From contig JAPWDM010000013.1 of assembly GCA_035578155.1 (NCBI GenBank), positions 9,325,527 to 9,389,526 on the forward strand: DNA of 64,000 nucleotides. The letters run 5' to 3'. The notes below the pieces were generated by a model. That model saw only the letters and a list, made by a program, of their open reading frames with translations, did no database searches and was not told the DNA's origin. This DNA is from Brachynemurus nebulosus (lineage: Eukaryota > Arthropoda > Insecta > Neuroptera > Myrmeleontidae). Below, piece after piece: positions 1-12,344 of this stretch. Position 1 is the first letter of the stretch. The number at the start of each line of letters is the position of its first letter. The position numbers and the translations under genes are program-made.

Positions 1-96
1 TTTTCAGTACCTAACTATTAGGTTGTCAAGAAAAGTCACAGTTTTCCTGTAATGTGTGACTCAATATCTACTAACCCTACTAAAAGAAAAATTTTA

Positions 97-308
97 GCAA
101 ATAAAAACACTTTACTTTGCAGAATACCACTTTTATTGAATATAAAAACTCGTATGTTTCGGTCAATATGACCATTCTTAAACGTGTCACCGAATGACCA
201 TGTCATAAGAGTTTTTATATTCAATAAAAGTGGTATTTTGCAAGTCAGGTGTTTTTATTTACTAATATCAAATATGGAATATCATAAAATAACGCTCAAA
301 TCTATTAA
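97..308 (+). mobile_element. Penelope-like element terminal fragment, inverted arms
   Basis: Two arms of about 60 bp (97-155 and 203-262) are near-perfect inverted copies. Both carry the block AATAAAAGTGGTATTTTGCA. The stretch 223-308 matches, in the same order and orientation, the tail after the GIY-YIG reading frame at 56147-56226, including AACGCTCAAATCTATTAA. The fragment is therefore the 3' end or pseudo-LTR of the same Penelope-like family. The match is seen directly; the family name follows from the nuclease frame near 55.5 kb. No coding sequence is left here. Confidence 0.6.
155..182 (-). ncRNA. Degenerate hammerhead-ribozyme-like core
   Basis: On the minus strand a GGTC stem arm, a short loop and a GACC arm are followed directly by GAAAC, as in helix II and the GAAA box of a hammerhead. 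The expected CUGANGA box is degenerate (TTTAAGA). Hammerheads are known in pseudo-LTRs of Penelope-like elements, and this sits between the arms of such a fragment. It is probably inactive. Confidence 0.35.
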
Positions 309-387
309 ATTTAAAAATTTTAGCATAGAAATCTAGAAGATTTCTAAAAGAAGAAACGGTTATTTTTTACTGGACCAAAAATTATAA

Positions 388-711
388 TACCCCTGTCGCA
401 GCATCCTGCATAACATAGCGAATTTCCGTTTATACAAATTAGTTTTTCTCGGAAACTAGTTGACATAGAAAAAAAGTTTAAAGACCTTTTTTATGTAATT
501 TTTTCATTTCTTTCAATTGGTGTAAAAAATTTCGCAAAAATTTTTTTATAAGTGGAAATTTTGGCAAAAAACTAACTTTTTGCAAGAACAAAAACCATGT
601 TCCTGGCATCCGATGTGTCTGGCTGACGAACTCATCCAAGGGTTTGGGACTTCCAATGTTCTCACCAAGTTTCGTAAAAATTGGATACTTCGTTCAAGAG
701 TTATCGCGAGG

Positions 712-790
<79 letters not shown>

Positions 791-931
791 AATTATAATA
801 TATATACAAATTTTAGTGAATATTATTTTCGGTTTCTAGGGACCTCAAAACAAATTTCTGCCATAGTCCCGGGCTCAGGTCGAGTAATGACAGTGGCTGT
901 AATAGCTGAATTCCATTCTGGAAATTCGCTA
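388..931 (+). mobile_element. Family A (Helentron-like) copy 1, full length
   Basis: The copy begins ATACCCCTGTCGCAGC, carries AGCGAATTTCC near its left end, and has a second conserved block ending in the AGTTATCGCGAGGACACA region. A (TA)n tract follows (714-789), then the right block with CCTCAAAACAAATTTCTGCC and CAGTGGCTGTAATAGCTG. The 3' hairpin is at 908-927 and the copy ends GCTAA. It has no coding capacity; the open frames across it are (TA)n read as Tyr-Ile. It is one of four copies with both ends recognisable. A Helentron-derived non-autonomous element is inferred from structure. Confidence 0.75.
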
Positions 932-1584
932 AAAAGAAAATATTTGTAGAATCCTTAGATGCAGCTCTTTCAAACGATACCACACAGGATATATCAACAA
1001 TTCTTTTTTTTTGGACCAAACAAATCCCTTCTTCTCTCATTTAAATCCAAAATAATCTAATGTGGGTTTTCATTTACAATTTAATTCGAAATACCTCGAA
1101 TTGTTTTCAATTTTGTGTTATTTTTTAATATTTAAAATAAATAAAATATTATATTTTAGCAAACATTGTATATGCGAATATTTTCACAACTTGTATTCTT
1201 AAATAAATATTCAATCACAGTATTTTCCAATTTCTTCGAATCGTTATTTTATTTAAATAAACCCTGGCATACTAAATATTTATTAAAAACGAAAAAAAAA
1301 AAACACGGAATCACATTTATTTGTTTTTCTTTATTTTTAAGGATATCTACACATTTTTATTTTTTTCCTTTTTTTAATATTCCTCAAAAAAAACAAATTT
1401 CTCTTATGTCAATATGAATATACTCAAATATCTTGTGCCCTTGTATTATTACTTCAAGATATTTTTTTAAAATTGCGGTACAGTACTGGACCAAATGAAT
1501 GATATCGAAAATTTCAATTCTTCCGATAACATGTTCAGGACGGTATAATAAATAATTATTTTAATCCTATAATTTCTCTTTTTA
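932..1584. other. No feature recognised
   Basis: AT-rich spacer between a family A copy and a MITE. One 83-residue open frame (1166-1417) is Phe/Lys-rich low complexity and has no recognisable domain. Confidence 0.5.
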
Positions 1585-2284
1585 CACAGTAAAAAACTAG
1601 TGGTTAAAATTTTTGTGTTAAATAACTAACACAACCCTGCGTTAATGTAACATTTAGTGTTTGTGTTAAATGGGAATATTAACATAAATTTCGATTTAAC
1701 AGAATAAAAATATTAATCTGTTTTGAACAACAAAAAAGTAACACAGTCTTTGTGTAAAGCAGAAGAATGTTATAAGTACGCTTTCTTTGTATATTTCAAC
1801 ACAAAAATTGTGTCATACGTACGCAAAATTAGTGGAAGCAACAAAACAAAACAACCTTAAAATGTAAAAAACTTTAATTTTTAGACGTTTAATAAAACTA
1901 TATTCGTCAATAATATTTTTTTATATATATATTTTGGTAGATATATATGGAAACAAGTAAGAATTTCTACAAAGGACTGACTTGGCGTGCTTTGAGTCTC
2001 ATTTATAATAATATATGAACAAAATCGTTATATAATTTTTGACGATTTTCAAATATCTTAAGCTGCAGTGGAAGTAAAATATTGAATAAAAAAGTTTAAC
2101 AAATAACTCTGATAAATCCGAAAAATTAACACAAAATGTATGTCCTCTTGTGTGTTAAATCAGTGACACAAATCTTGTGTAAAGATTTGATACATATGCT
2201 TTGTGTTAAAATAACACAAAAAATTGAGTGGACTGCTCTGGACATGTGAAATGTGTTAATTTTAACACAAATTTTTTGACTGTG
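1585..2284. mobile_element. MITE-like element, CACAGT termini
   Basis: The left end CACAGTAAAAAA at 1585 is matched inverted by TTTTTTGACTGTG ending at 2284. TA lies just left; AT lies right. Motifs GTGTTAA and TTAACACA recur many times inside, mostly pointing inward near both ends, so the element is rich in subterminal repeats. Termini and size (700 bp) fit a non-autonomous Tc1/mariner-type element, but the TA duplication is imperfect. Confidence 0.55.
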
Positions 2285-3119
2285 ATACAATTCAATTATT
2301 ATAATACTTACTTATATTCCGATAATAAATAAATTATTTACGGACATAATTATGATATTGGTTGGAACCATGATATTATTACATTCTTGCGTTTCATAAT
2401 TTAAATATAATTTTATAATTTATAGATAATTGCGTTTACGTGGCAATAAATAATTATTTTCGTATAAATTTATGATTAATTAAATCCATAACACGACAGT
2501 TTCATCAATCAAGATATTTATTTAACCGTGTATTAATTAGATGTTTTATATTATACAGTACAAATTCTTAAAACCGCCATCGGATTACGGAAAAAGTGGG
2601 GGATATGTTTTAATCGTTCCTTCTCCTACGTACTATAATTTCACTCATCAAAAATTGCAAAAATGTAATAATGTTGGGCGCACTCAGTGAACAGCGCAGC
2701 GATATTGGTAGCGTATCGTTTCAATTTCTAATTCACAGAAACGGCTTGTTAGGGTGGGGGTAGAGAAATTTAATTGCGATGGTATTTCGAATCGGTACTG
2801 TATTAATTTTTAGGTAAAACTCCGTAGGAGAGTTTAATGTATAATAAATTGATGAGCGCCTGGTTTTTTAAATTTTTTTAAAGTTTTTTGATAATTTTAT
2901 TTTGTTAATAAATTGTTTTGCAAATTCACTGCTCCTATAATTGGCGCATCGTAAAAAAAATACGTGTATTTTTGCACAATTTGTATCTACTAAAAATATA
3001 ATTTTACATAATTGTATAAAAAAGACATGAATTCATAGTGTAAATATAAAATAAAAGTTTTTTGAAAAATGGCTTGAGTTGTTTTCAAGATATTTTAGAA
3101 TTTCTAAAATAAAAGTAAA
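2285..3119. other. No feature recognised
   Basis: AT-rich DNA with a short less AT-rich patch near 2690-2780. I see no reading frame, repeat or RNA signature. Confidence 0.45.
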
Positions 3120-3330
3120 ATTAAAAATTTTAATCACCTTGCAAATTTTAAAAATCTACAGCAAAAAATCTCTAGAAAATTTCAAATAAAAAAGTTATAA
3201 AGAAATAAAAAAAATTAGTTTATTCTAAATTATAATAAAATATGGAATTCCAGGACTTCTTATTTGCAACTTTTTGGAGCTTTTTCGTCGTGGGTCTTTA
3301 AAACTTTTTTGTAAAGATTATTTAAAATTA
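3120..3330 (+). repeat. Direct repeat R1, left copy
   Basis: About 210 bp matches 4002-4219 at roughly 90 percent by eye. It shares blocks such as TCTACAGCA, TATGGAATTCCAGGA and TTTTCGTCGTGGGTCTTTAA. The two copies bracket an unrelated 670-bp insert. Confidence 0.75.
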
Positions 3331-4001
3331 CTGTATCCACACTGTCAACTTCCCATTGGGTGTCCTTAAAGACTAGAGACTACTGTACATAAATAATTCT
3401 TTTTTCATTTCAGGCGACTTCTCCTCTGGGCCACCGATAGAGGATTTGGCCCTTGCACCATACCGGGGGCTTCGCCTTCTGTACCTAAGGGTGGGGGTTT
3501 CACCCTTATCGAACAAATGATGATATCATTTGTTCTCAAGATATGCGAGACAAAATATATTTTGGCAAAAACCTAATTTTTTTTTTTAATTTTCTAATAA
3601 AATATTGGCGTGTTTAACATCAAGAATGGTTCTTAGGCCATTATATAATAATGTTATGGTAAAAAATCCATATAAGTTATGTTATCTTAATAAAGTTAAT
3701 TCCGTTTTTTTACCACAAAAAACAAACTGCTAATCCGAATTTACTGAAAACTTTATCCGGTCTTCATTTTCTGATTACGCATCTAATGAAATTAATCCGG
3801 AGTTGATATCATCATTTGTTCTCGAGATATGCGAGACGGAAAAAAAATTCACGAACGAACGAACGAACGAACTAACGAACGCACACTCAACCATCACACC
3901 AAAAACGATGGATTCGGATTCTAGTGACTTTGAAACGTGGAGATATGTCAAAATTAGCGATTCGTAAAATCGGACCCATTACAATAACTTCCCATAGGAA
4001 G
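3331..4001 (-). mobile_element. Unclassified insert between the R1 repeats
   Basis: One boundary carries the palindrome AACTTCCCATAGGAAGTT (3986-4003). The other has a half-match, AACTTCCCATTGGG (3347). Inside, a GATATCATTTGTTCTC...ATATGCGAGAC block occurs twice (3519-3550, 3803-3838), and an (AACG)n tract lies at 3850-3881. A related palindrome start is found at 39.7 kb inside a hAT element, so this is dispersed. The palindromic end and tetranucleotide tract suggest a Helentron or non-LTR tail; the class is not settled. Confidence 0.45.
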
Positions 4002-4219
4002 TTAAAAATTTTAACCACCTTGAAAATTTTAAAAATCTACAGCAGAAAAGCTCTAGAAAATTTCAAATAAAAAAGTTATAAAAACCCACGACGAGAACGA
4101 AAATTAGTTTATTCTAAATTATAATAAAATATGGAATTCCAGGAATTCTTATTTGCAACTTTTTTGAGCGTTTTCGTCGTGGGTCTTTAAAACTTTTTTG
4201 TAAAGATTATTTAAAATTA
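4002..4219 (+). repeat. Direct repeat R1, right copy
   Basis: This is the second copy of the 3120-3330 repeat. It contains an extra internal inverted pair: ACCCACGACGAGAACGAAAA near 4084 against TTTTCGTCGTGGGT near 4172. In the left copy the first arm is replaced by an A-rich stretch, so this copy looks more complete. Confidence 0.75.
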
Positions 4220-5432
4220 GTTTCCTCAAGTAATTTTAAATTTAAAAAAAAAAATTATAAGGAAAAGTATATTCAGAAAAAGGAACGGAAAGAATTAATT
4301 AATTTTACTTTGCAACGATTTAGTCACTTCTTAATCCTCAACGCTGCAACCACCTTAATGTCTTATTTTCGAAAATTTTGCACAAACTCAATTTTAAATT
4401 AAACTTTATTTCTACCTACCTATATATTGTTTTTATTACGCTACCAAATCCAATCCGTCTTATTTAACGGTAATCAAATTTCGCGTTTATCGTCATTTCA
4501 ATATGATTAAATTGTTCATTTCCATCGACTGATGTCGCACAATAAAAAACCAAACGAACTAAAACACATAAAAATAACAATAACATCGCAACATTACATA
4601 CATTTTAATTTTAATTCGGAACGGTACCTACATCTTGCAACGGAACTGGGATGGCACGGTAGTTCGACGGAACTATAGTATGGGGAACGGTAGTCAGCCA
4701 TCAATTCACATGAACGGCTATACGATTCATTCGTATAGAAAATTAATCATCATAAAAGGGGCAAAAGGCACAAGGAAATATTGAAACGAATGAGTGAGCA
4801 AGAAAGTGAATGAATAGAGTGAGATAACATGTTCTTTACAGTAACGTAACGTATTGTACGAAACTGATCGCTTCAATAAACAATCATTGTCGAATCAGTT
4901 GTTACAGCGTGTTACCGAGTTTGTACAGTATGAATTGTCGTCATTCGATTTAATCACCGAAATATTCATCAAATTGAAAAGAAAGTTTATATTTACTTTC
5001 TACTTTCTCATGAGTAGAGCCTGGGATCTGAAATGTTTTGATCACAGAATATTACAGAACGAACGGTAGTATCTCTATACTACTGAAACCAGTGTAACGA
5101 CAAAGGATAAAAAATAACTCCCCCACTATGTTATATATGTGCACGCGGAGTTGTGTGTGGTAGTGCGATAGATGGTTGTGTGTATGGGTGTTTTGCGTAC
5201 ACACATGTACGTATACCACGTATACCGTGTCAACACAACGGCAACAATATGACAACAATTGAAACGCACCCATTGGTAGCTACTAAGTGAATGACAACAT
5301 AGTTCTGTAAAAAGCACATACTTGCCCATAAGTGAATGCAGAAAAGAGATAGTTGTATTCCTTCCAGTGTTCCATGATTTTGATAAACTTGACCGTATAC
5401 AGGTTTGATACACACATATGCATTTTAAAAAA
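4220..5432. other. No gene seen; open frames are short
   Basis: AT-rich DNA with slightly higher GC at 4620-4700 and 5040-5260. Open frames up to 95 residues at 5126-5413 overlap in several frames and show no domain. No splice-bounded exon is convincing. Confidence 0.4.
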
Positions 5433-5502
5433 AATTCTATACCAAAGTTCTATGATAAAAGTAACAAAGTCACAGCAGTTATATACCAAAAGTAATAAGG
5501 TT
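5433..5502 (+). repeat. Short tandem units left of the palindrome
   Basis: Units resembling TTCTATACCAAAAGTA then ATAAGGTTATAG occur here in direct orientation. They resume at 6091-6175 beyond the palindrome (three imperfect units there). The palindrome appears to sit inside, or to have split, a minisatellite of about 33 bp. Confidence 0.5.
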
Positions 5503-6086
5503 ATAGTATATTTTTTTTAGTTTAGTAATGACGTGATTATCATCTCCTTTCAATTTATGATGTTAGCTGTCCTTTAATAGAATACACGATACTGATCCTT
5601 AAAATAGTACATAAATTATTTTCATTTTTTCTTTTTCTCACTTATTTCAATTGCCAAATTATATAAGATTTCACTTACGGATTTGTGTATACTGAATGAA
5701 AGTTAGAAAGAGATAACATACCATTAAATTACCAATAATTTTTACTAATAATTTTTTATCTGATCCACCCATTTCAATTCATATTTTTATGATACTTTAC
5801 TGTGGTACCTTACTACATAGGTATCATAAAAATATGAATTGAAATGGGTGGATCAGATAAAAAATTATTGGTAAAAATTATTTAATAATACCTAATTTAA
5901 TGGTATGTTATCTCTTTCCAACTTTCATTCAGTATACACAAATCCCTAAGTGAAAAAATGAAAATAAACTTAATTTATGTACTATTTTAAGGATCAGTAT
6001 CGTGTAATATTTTTAAAGGACAGCTAGCATTATAAATTGAAAAGAGATGATAACGACGTCATTTCTAAATTAAAAAAATATACTAT
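5503..6086. repeat. Large imperfect palindrome (foldback)
   Basis: Arms 5503-5796 and 5820-6086 are inverted copies around a short centre holding GTGGTACCTTACTAC. The inner 35 bp are perfect (GATCCACCCATTTCAATTC and its complement). Outer parts differ by small indels, one of about 20 bp near 5650. No coding sequence is seen. A foldback transposon or a palindromic duplication would both fit. Confidence 0.8.
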
Positions 6087-6090
6087 ACAA

Positions 6091-6175
6091 TAGTTCTATA
6101 CCAAAAATAGTAAGGTTGCAGCGGTTCTGTGTCAACAGTAGTAAGGTTACACTGGTTCTATACCAAAATATTGAC
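6091..6175 (+). repeat. Short tandem units right of the palindrome
   Basis: Imperfect repeats of GTTCTATACCAAAA, TAGTAAGGTT and a CAG/CAC-containing tail continue the unit seen at 5433-5502. Confidence 0.5.
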
Positions 6176-6853
6176 GAAAACATATTTGTCGGTAACTTTG
6201 TTGAACCACTGCAGTCCAATAAGAATCGACCATTTATTCAGAATTGCCAAATCGTTTCTTATATGGGTCATTCTATCTCTGACTGTACGAAAGGCAATAA
6301 ATTATTATACTCTTGTGCGAAGTTTGTTCTAAGGCCCCACTTTTGATCGGGCTGGTTCTAATCATAAGTGTTGGAGTTTGTTTGTATCACGCTGTAAACA
6401 AATATGTGTATGTATACATATACACATTTATTTGAAAGATTCATTTTATTAAGACGCCAAATACGACTGGGAACGAACAATTTATTCCCGATAATATACT
6501 TACTTAGGAATCTAGGAATCTGTGAGTGGGAATATACGAACATACATATATAGAATAGATGTCTCTACTGTATAGATAAGTAAAAGTAAGTAGAGACATT
6601 GTATACATAGACATAACAACAGTATTTATTCATAGCAAATAATGATATTAGTTACGAAATGTAAAATAAAACGACTTTATCGGCGTGCGAGGCCGACGGG
6701 GCGGTATGAGGTGCGGAAAAGGGCGTGGTGTTTCTATGTTCGTTTTCGTTAAGTCAATTTACATGTATTAATAATGTTCGTTAGGTCTGGTTAGGTACCG
6801 TGTCGTTTTTAATGTCGAGGTGCTGGAATAGGTAACAAGTTAGTGTTGAGGTA
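6176..6853. other. No gene; small GC-rich patch
   Basis: Mostly AT-rich. At 6680-6730 lies a local GC-rich patch (GGCGTGCGAGGCCGACGGGG). GGTCTGGTTAGGTACC follows around 6785. I cannot assign a promoter or exon. Confidence 0.35.
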
Positions 6854-8133
<1,280 letters not shown>

Positions 8134-8135
8134 TA

Positions 8136-9286
8136 TTCCTATGATGGAATTTCGTTTGAATTATTATTAAAGTAATTGAAAATAGGAGGGCTGAGGATTA
8201 AATTAATGATATGGTATTATTTTAGTAAGAACCTATTAAGTGTATTATAGTTACTATGGCGAAAATATCGCTTTATACCCGTGAAATCCGTTTTAATTTT
8301 CTTGAAAAGAAATTGGAAAATTAATTTCAAGGTATCAAATAATTCTTTCAAAATTTCGAAAGAATTCAGAGTGATAAAATATTGTGGAAATAGTTTTTCT
8401 AAATTACTTAATATGCATGCTCAAATCGATTTTTGAAACGAACTTATCTAAGCTGCTCCGCAGCATTAGAGTTGTAAGCTCAAAGCTAAGAACATTCCGA
8501 AATTGAAACCAAATCGAATGAGACTTTGCATGTAGTACTCAATTCATGTAAGACAGACTGTGGGTCGCAGAGTACCTAACTTTTGGTCAATTTCCTGTTT
8601 TGTTTTACAAATAGAAAACAGAGGTATAGAAATATCACATCCGGGAATTAAGTTAAATTTTTTTTTGAACGAAATTTTAACAGGGAAAATGAAAATTTGA
8701 CATTGTGATTATGTCTAAATTTCATTCAAAAAAGAAAAAAAAATTGAATTTGATGATATCATTAGGAATATTAAATTAATAATTTAAAAATAATTTTTTG
8801 AAGCTAGAGACATGCAATTTTAAGCTGCTCAGTGCTCATATAGGCTTTCGATATTGCCATTTCATTTTTGAAGTGTTCGGACCGTACTTTGGGAAACCTC
8901 TAGTCTATAGTCTTAAACATAACTATAGGGAAGAAATCCGTAGGAGAAAAATTTCTGTAGCCTCGGAAAAAATCTTAAGATGTTTGTCATTTAAAAAAAA
9001 TAAAAGAACGAAAAGTAAATTAGCTGGGTAAGACCGGTCGAATTTGGAATTGTTTTCCTAAAAATTCGCATAATATTTAAGATTGTTTAAAAAATAATTT
9101 TAATATAAGAGAGACAATACGTGTCTATGGTTTACCCAATATATTAATAAATTTTGTTAATTATGGCCAAGAAAATTGCCCGATCAGACCTAACTAATTT
9201 TCATCTAATCAATTTAAATCACAATTTCCGTTACAAAATAAAATTAAATATCTAATTCTAAACAAATCTAAACTCATCTTCTACGG
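8136..9286. other. No feature recognised
   Basis: AT-rich DNA. A 77-residue frame at 8798-9031 has no recognisable domain and ordinary AT-rich codon content. Confidence 0.4.
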
Positions 9287-9288
9287 TA

Positions 9289-10254
9289 GGGGAACTAGGG
9301 GCTTGTTGTAACAGTGGTAAGTAGTAACACGCAATTTTTAGTGGGAATCTGAACACTTTAAACCCAAATTATTTGTACAGTTTCATGCTTATACCATGGG
9401 GCATCACGTCATCATAGCCAGTATTTCGCCCGATGACGCAGTAAGTGGCGGTATACAAATACATGTGCTTCATTTTGGTTAGGTAACGTAAAACATTACT
9501 TTCATAAAATTTGGTTCTTCGAGTTTATTATCAATTAATCTAAAAATTTTAGTTTTGCATATAGTTTCAAAATCTACTTAGTTTAAATATTCTTTAAAAA
9601 TTTCACGTTCAGCAATATGTTTTTATGAAAATTTTGTTGGGGGGTGTGTTGTAACAATATATTATTTGTTACTCCGTTGAAGACTGAATTTAGTCATTAT
9701 AACGTCTTTTTTTCGGAAGCTGATTATTTTTTTAGATAATTATATAGTTTTTCAAGTAAACGATTATGATTCAAAGTGTCATATTGATTGTAAATATCGT
9801 TTATTTTACTAAAAAATGTAATTGTTTATTTTTTTGTAGAATAATTTTTCAGTTTCATTGTTGATAAATATTAATAATGTAAAATTTTATGTTAGTTTGG
9901 AAAATGACAAATTAAAGCTAAAATACCTATCAAAATGACTTTACTTTTATTGTTACTGTCTACCCCATGGCTGTTACATCTAGCCCCAAACACGGGGTAA
10001 GTTGTACCAACGCACTTTTTTTAAGAAAATGGTTGGCGTGAAGCACATATTAATAATTTTGATCTTATTTCTTTTGGATATGATAGAGGGACAGTTAAAC
10101 TATCGACAAATACTTTCTTAATGCTAAAATGGCTAACAGATACTAAATTACATTCCAATTTCTTTATAAGTCCGCTTACGGGCTTGTAGGAGAATATAAT
10201 TCTAAGAATTCCTGTACCCCAACTTGTGTCAACCGCCGTAACTCACACTTCCCC
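9289..10254. mobile_element. TA-flanked element, GGGGAA termini, TTGTAAC motifs
   Basis: TA (9287-9288) is followed by GGGGAACTAGGGGC. The far end is ACTTCCCC followed by TA (10255-10256). A motif like GGGG-N-AAGTTGTAAC recurs inside (near 9295, 9313, 9644, 9997) and inverted near the right end. Only the outer GGGGAA pairs well. The architecture matches the other TA-GGG elements in the window: about 1 kb, repeated subterminal motif, no gene. Confidence 0.5.
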
Positions 10255-10298
10255 TACTTTTCATGCGTGTGAGTGTGTACTTATTTATTATCAAAAAA

Positions 10299-10612
10299 AG
10301 CCCGGATGTTTAGTATAGTATTACCATTCGTTAGAAGCGGCACCAATTCTACCTATTTTTAATAAATACATTTACTAATATTTTCTAAATGCGTTTTCTA
10401 GTTTGTGTGACAGGAGTTTAAACGATATTGTCAACACATATTTTCTTTAAAATTTTTTTTAAAATCTTTTGTAGAAATTGTAAATAATATTGTTAGTCAA
10501 ACAAAGTTTGTAATATAATCCGCGCAATGAACGAACAAAACTTGTTTTGGTCAACTACACATGTATTATGTAAACACGGACCTATAAAAAAAATTATTTT
10601 AGTGAATAAAAA
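10299..10612 (+). repeat. Dispersed repeat R2, copy 1
   Basis: It begins AGCCCGGATG and shares blocks with 11381-11738: GTTAGAAGCGGCAC, TTTTCTAAATG, TTTAAACGAT, GAACGAAC.ACTTGTTTTG and TATTATGTA. Both copies are in the same orientation about 1.08 kb apart. The class is unknown. Confidence 0.65.
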
Positions 10613-10700
10613 GATTCTGACAGGATGATTTATGAGTTACACTAATCGTGCGCTTTACCCTAGGTCATTATCATTAAATCAATAGCAATGTTCCGGTCCA

Positions 10701-10826
10701 CAGAGCACCGGTCTTATAACGAGAGACTTGAATGAATTTTTGTCGGTCATGGAGGGGGAATGTTTAGAATAGAAATATAAAAATGGCTGGACTCATAACG
10801 AGCGGACTTATAACGAAAGTCTACTG
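10701..10826. mobile_element. Relic of a pogo/Tigger-type MITE
   Basis: The right part reads CGGACTTATAACGAAAGTCTACTG followed by TA; CAGTAGACTTTCGTTATAAG on the other strand is a typical pogo/Tigger-like terminus. The left part has GGTCTTATAACGAGAGAC. The left terminus and its TA are eroded, so extent is approximate. Confidence 0.4.
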
Positions 10827-10828
10827 TA

Positions 10829-11380
10829 GATTAGTTTTTCTGAAAATTGTTACAAGCCCTCCTCTCCCCTACACAATAGCAGACACAATTGTTTGACAAG
10901 GGTTGATTGGTTGAAATGTTTGCAGTTATAAAATTTAATTTTAGTTGGAGACATAATATATGTATATAATACAATATTTGTTGATAATTATTATCAAAAT
11001 AATTTTCTTAATATTACCACCCGAAAATAAGTTTTGACAATATAAGTATGTACACTATACTATCTATGTTTAAGTTATTGTATAAACAAACAAAAAGTTA
11101 AGAATTTCAACGTTAATTTAATCCTGGGTATACACTTTGATAAGGATAATTGCGCCTGTGGAAATTTGAATTGAGAATATTTAAATGTCAGAAATATTTT
11201 GCCGGTTTTATATCTTGGGAGGATATTGGTAAAAATGCATCACATTTTCTTTTTCAACTTCGCAAATCTCGCGGTTTGAAGTAGGGGAAATTTAAGTCCA
11301 TCCTATAGGCAACTGTTTGCGTAAATCTAGAAACTGATTCCTAAAGAACTGGAATTACACATATATTTACTTCCAACTAT
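10829..11380. other. No feature recognised
   Basis: AT-rich spacer between a MITE relic and the second R2 copy; nothing supported. Confidence 0.45.
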
Positions 11381-11738
11381 AGCCCGGACGGTTTAGTGCA
11401 ACTAATAAACCATTCTGTCAAAATTGAAGAAGACTCGTATCGCCATTTGTTAGAAGCGGCACATAATCTATTTATTTTTCATAAACACATTTACCAATTT
11501 TTTCTAAATGTACTTTATAGTTTGTATGGCAGGGTTTTAAACGATGTTGCCCAAATATATTTTGTTTATAAAATTAAGTTGAATATCTTTTATGAGCAAC
11601 ATTCAATCAGTACAGTCAACCAAATCAAACTTGTAACATTACTCGCGCGACGAACGAACACAACTTGTTTTGTTCAACTGTGTGTGTATTATGTAGGCTC
11701 TTGCCTATAAAAATTTTTTTTTCCGTAAATAAAAATTG
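11381..11738 (+). repeat. Dispersed repeat R2, copy 2
   Basis: Longer copy of the repeat at 10299-10612, with a 35-bp segment near its left end absent from copy 1. The 104-residue frame at 11396-11710 lies wholly in the repeat. It is not preserved in copy 1, so I do not treat it as a gene. Confidence 0.65.
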
Positions 11739-11984
11739 TAAAATAATATTTATGGGAATACATAGTGCCCCAATTTCCCAAAAAAGCGGACAAAAATCAA
11801 AAATTAGTTTGAGTAAAACAAAACATGGTATATAAGGGTTTTCAAGGTCGCTGATTATGAATTTGATATTACTGCGGGTGGACCAAATAAGACCTACCAA
11901 TGTTAAACACAAATAACTTTTTTATTTTTTGATATAATTATTTTTTCTTTTTGTATGTTATAACTGAATTCTTGGAAATTTATT

Positions 11985-12077
11985 ATGGAACCATACAATA
12001 CAAGACAACGGGTTAAAATTATCGATTTTTTCTATTCTTGTCAACTATCAATTGTTAAGACGGAGCGTAAATATTGA
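11985..12077 (+). pseudogene. Transposase N-terminal HTH relic, left arm
   Basis: From ATG 11985 the frame reads MEPYNTRQRVKIIDFFYS, then an SIVKTERKY segment, and meets TGA at 12075-12077. The pattern of a basic QR, hydrophobic helix and S-I-V-K-T resembles the N-terminal DNA-binding helix-turn-helix of insect mariner/Tc1-like or DUF4817-type transposases. It is a short remnant; the catalytic domain is absent. The family is inferred from motif memory only. Confidence 0.45.
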
Positions 12078-12217
12078 CAATATTTTAATTCAAGATCGTC
12101 CCAATCTTTAAATATCGTTCGTCCCGATCTTTAAATATAAGCAGTTTTCAAAAATTTGGAAAATACGCTATTGTGCAAACACTGCTACCGCAAGACCACC
12201 AACAACGACTACGATAA

Positions 12218-12344
12218 TTAAAGATTGGGACGATCTTGAATTAAAATATTGTCGATATTTACGCTCCATCATAACAATTGGTCGTTGACAAGAATAGAAA
12301 AAATCGATAATTTTAACCCGTTGTCTTGTACTGTATGGTTCCAT
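12218..12344 (-). pseudogene. Transposase N-terminal HTH relic, right arm
   Basis: This is the inverted partner of 11985-12077. Its frame stays open longer: MEPYSTRQRVKIIDFFYS continues to RKYRQYFNSRSSQS, where arm homology ends. The left-arm TGA corresponds to a Cys or Arg position here, so the two arms have diverged by point changes. No catalytic residues are present. Confidence 0.45.

Noticed and set aside
546..809. Tyr-Ile-rich open frames over (TA)n tracts, here and at every other long tract
   Set aside because: They are direct translations of the dinucleotide repeat extended into family A sequence. The frames differ between copies and both strands are equally open.
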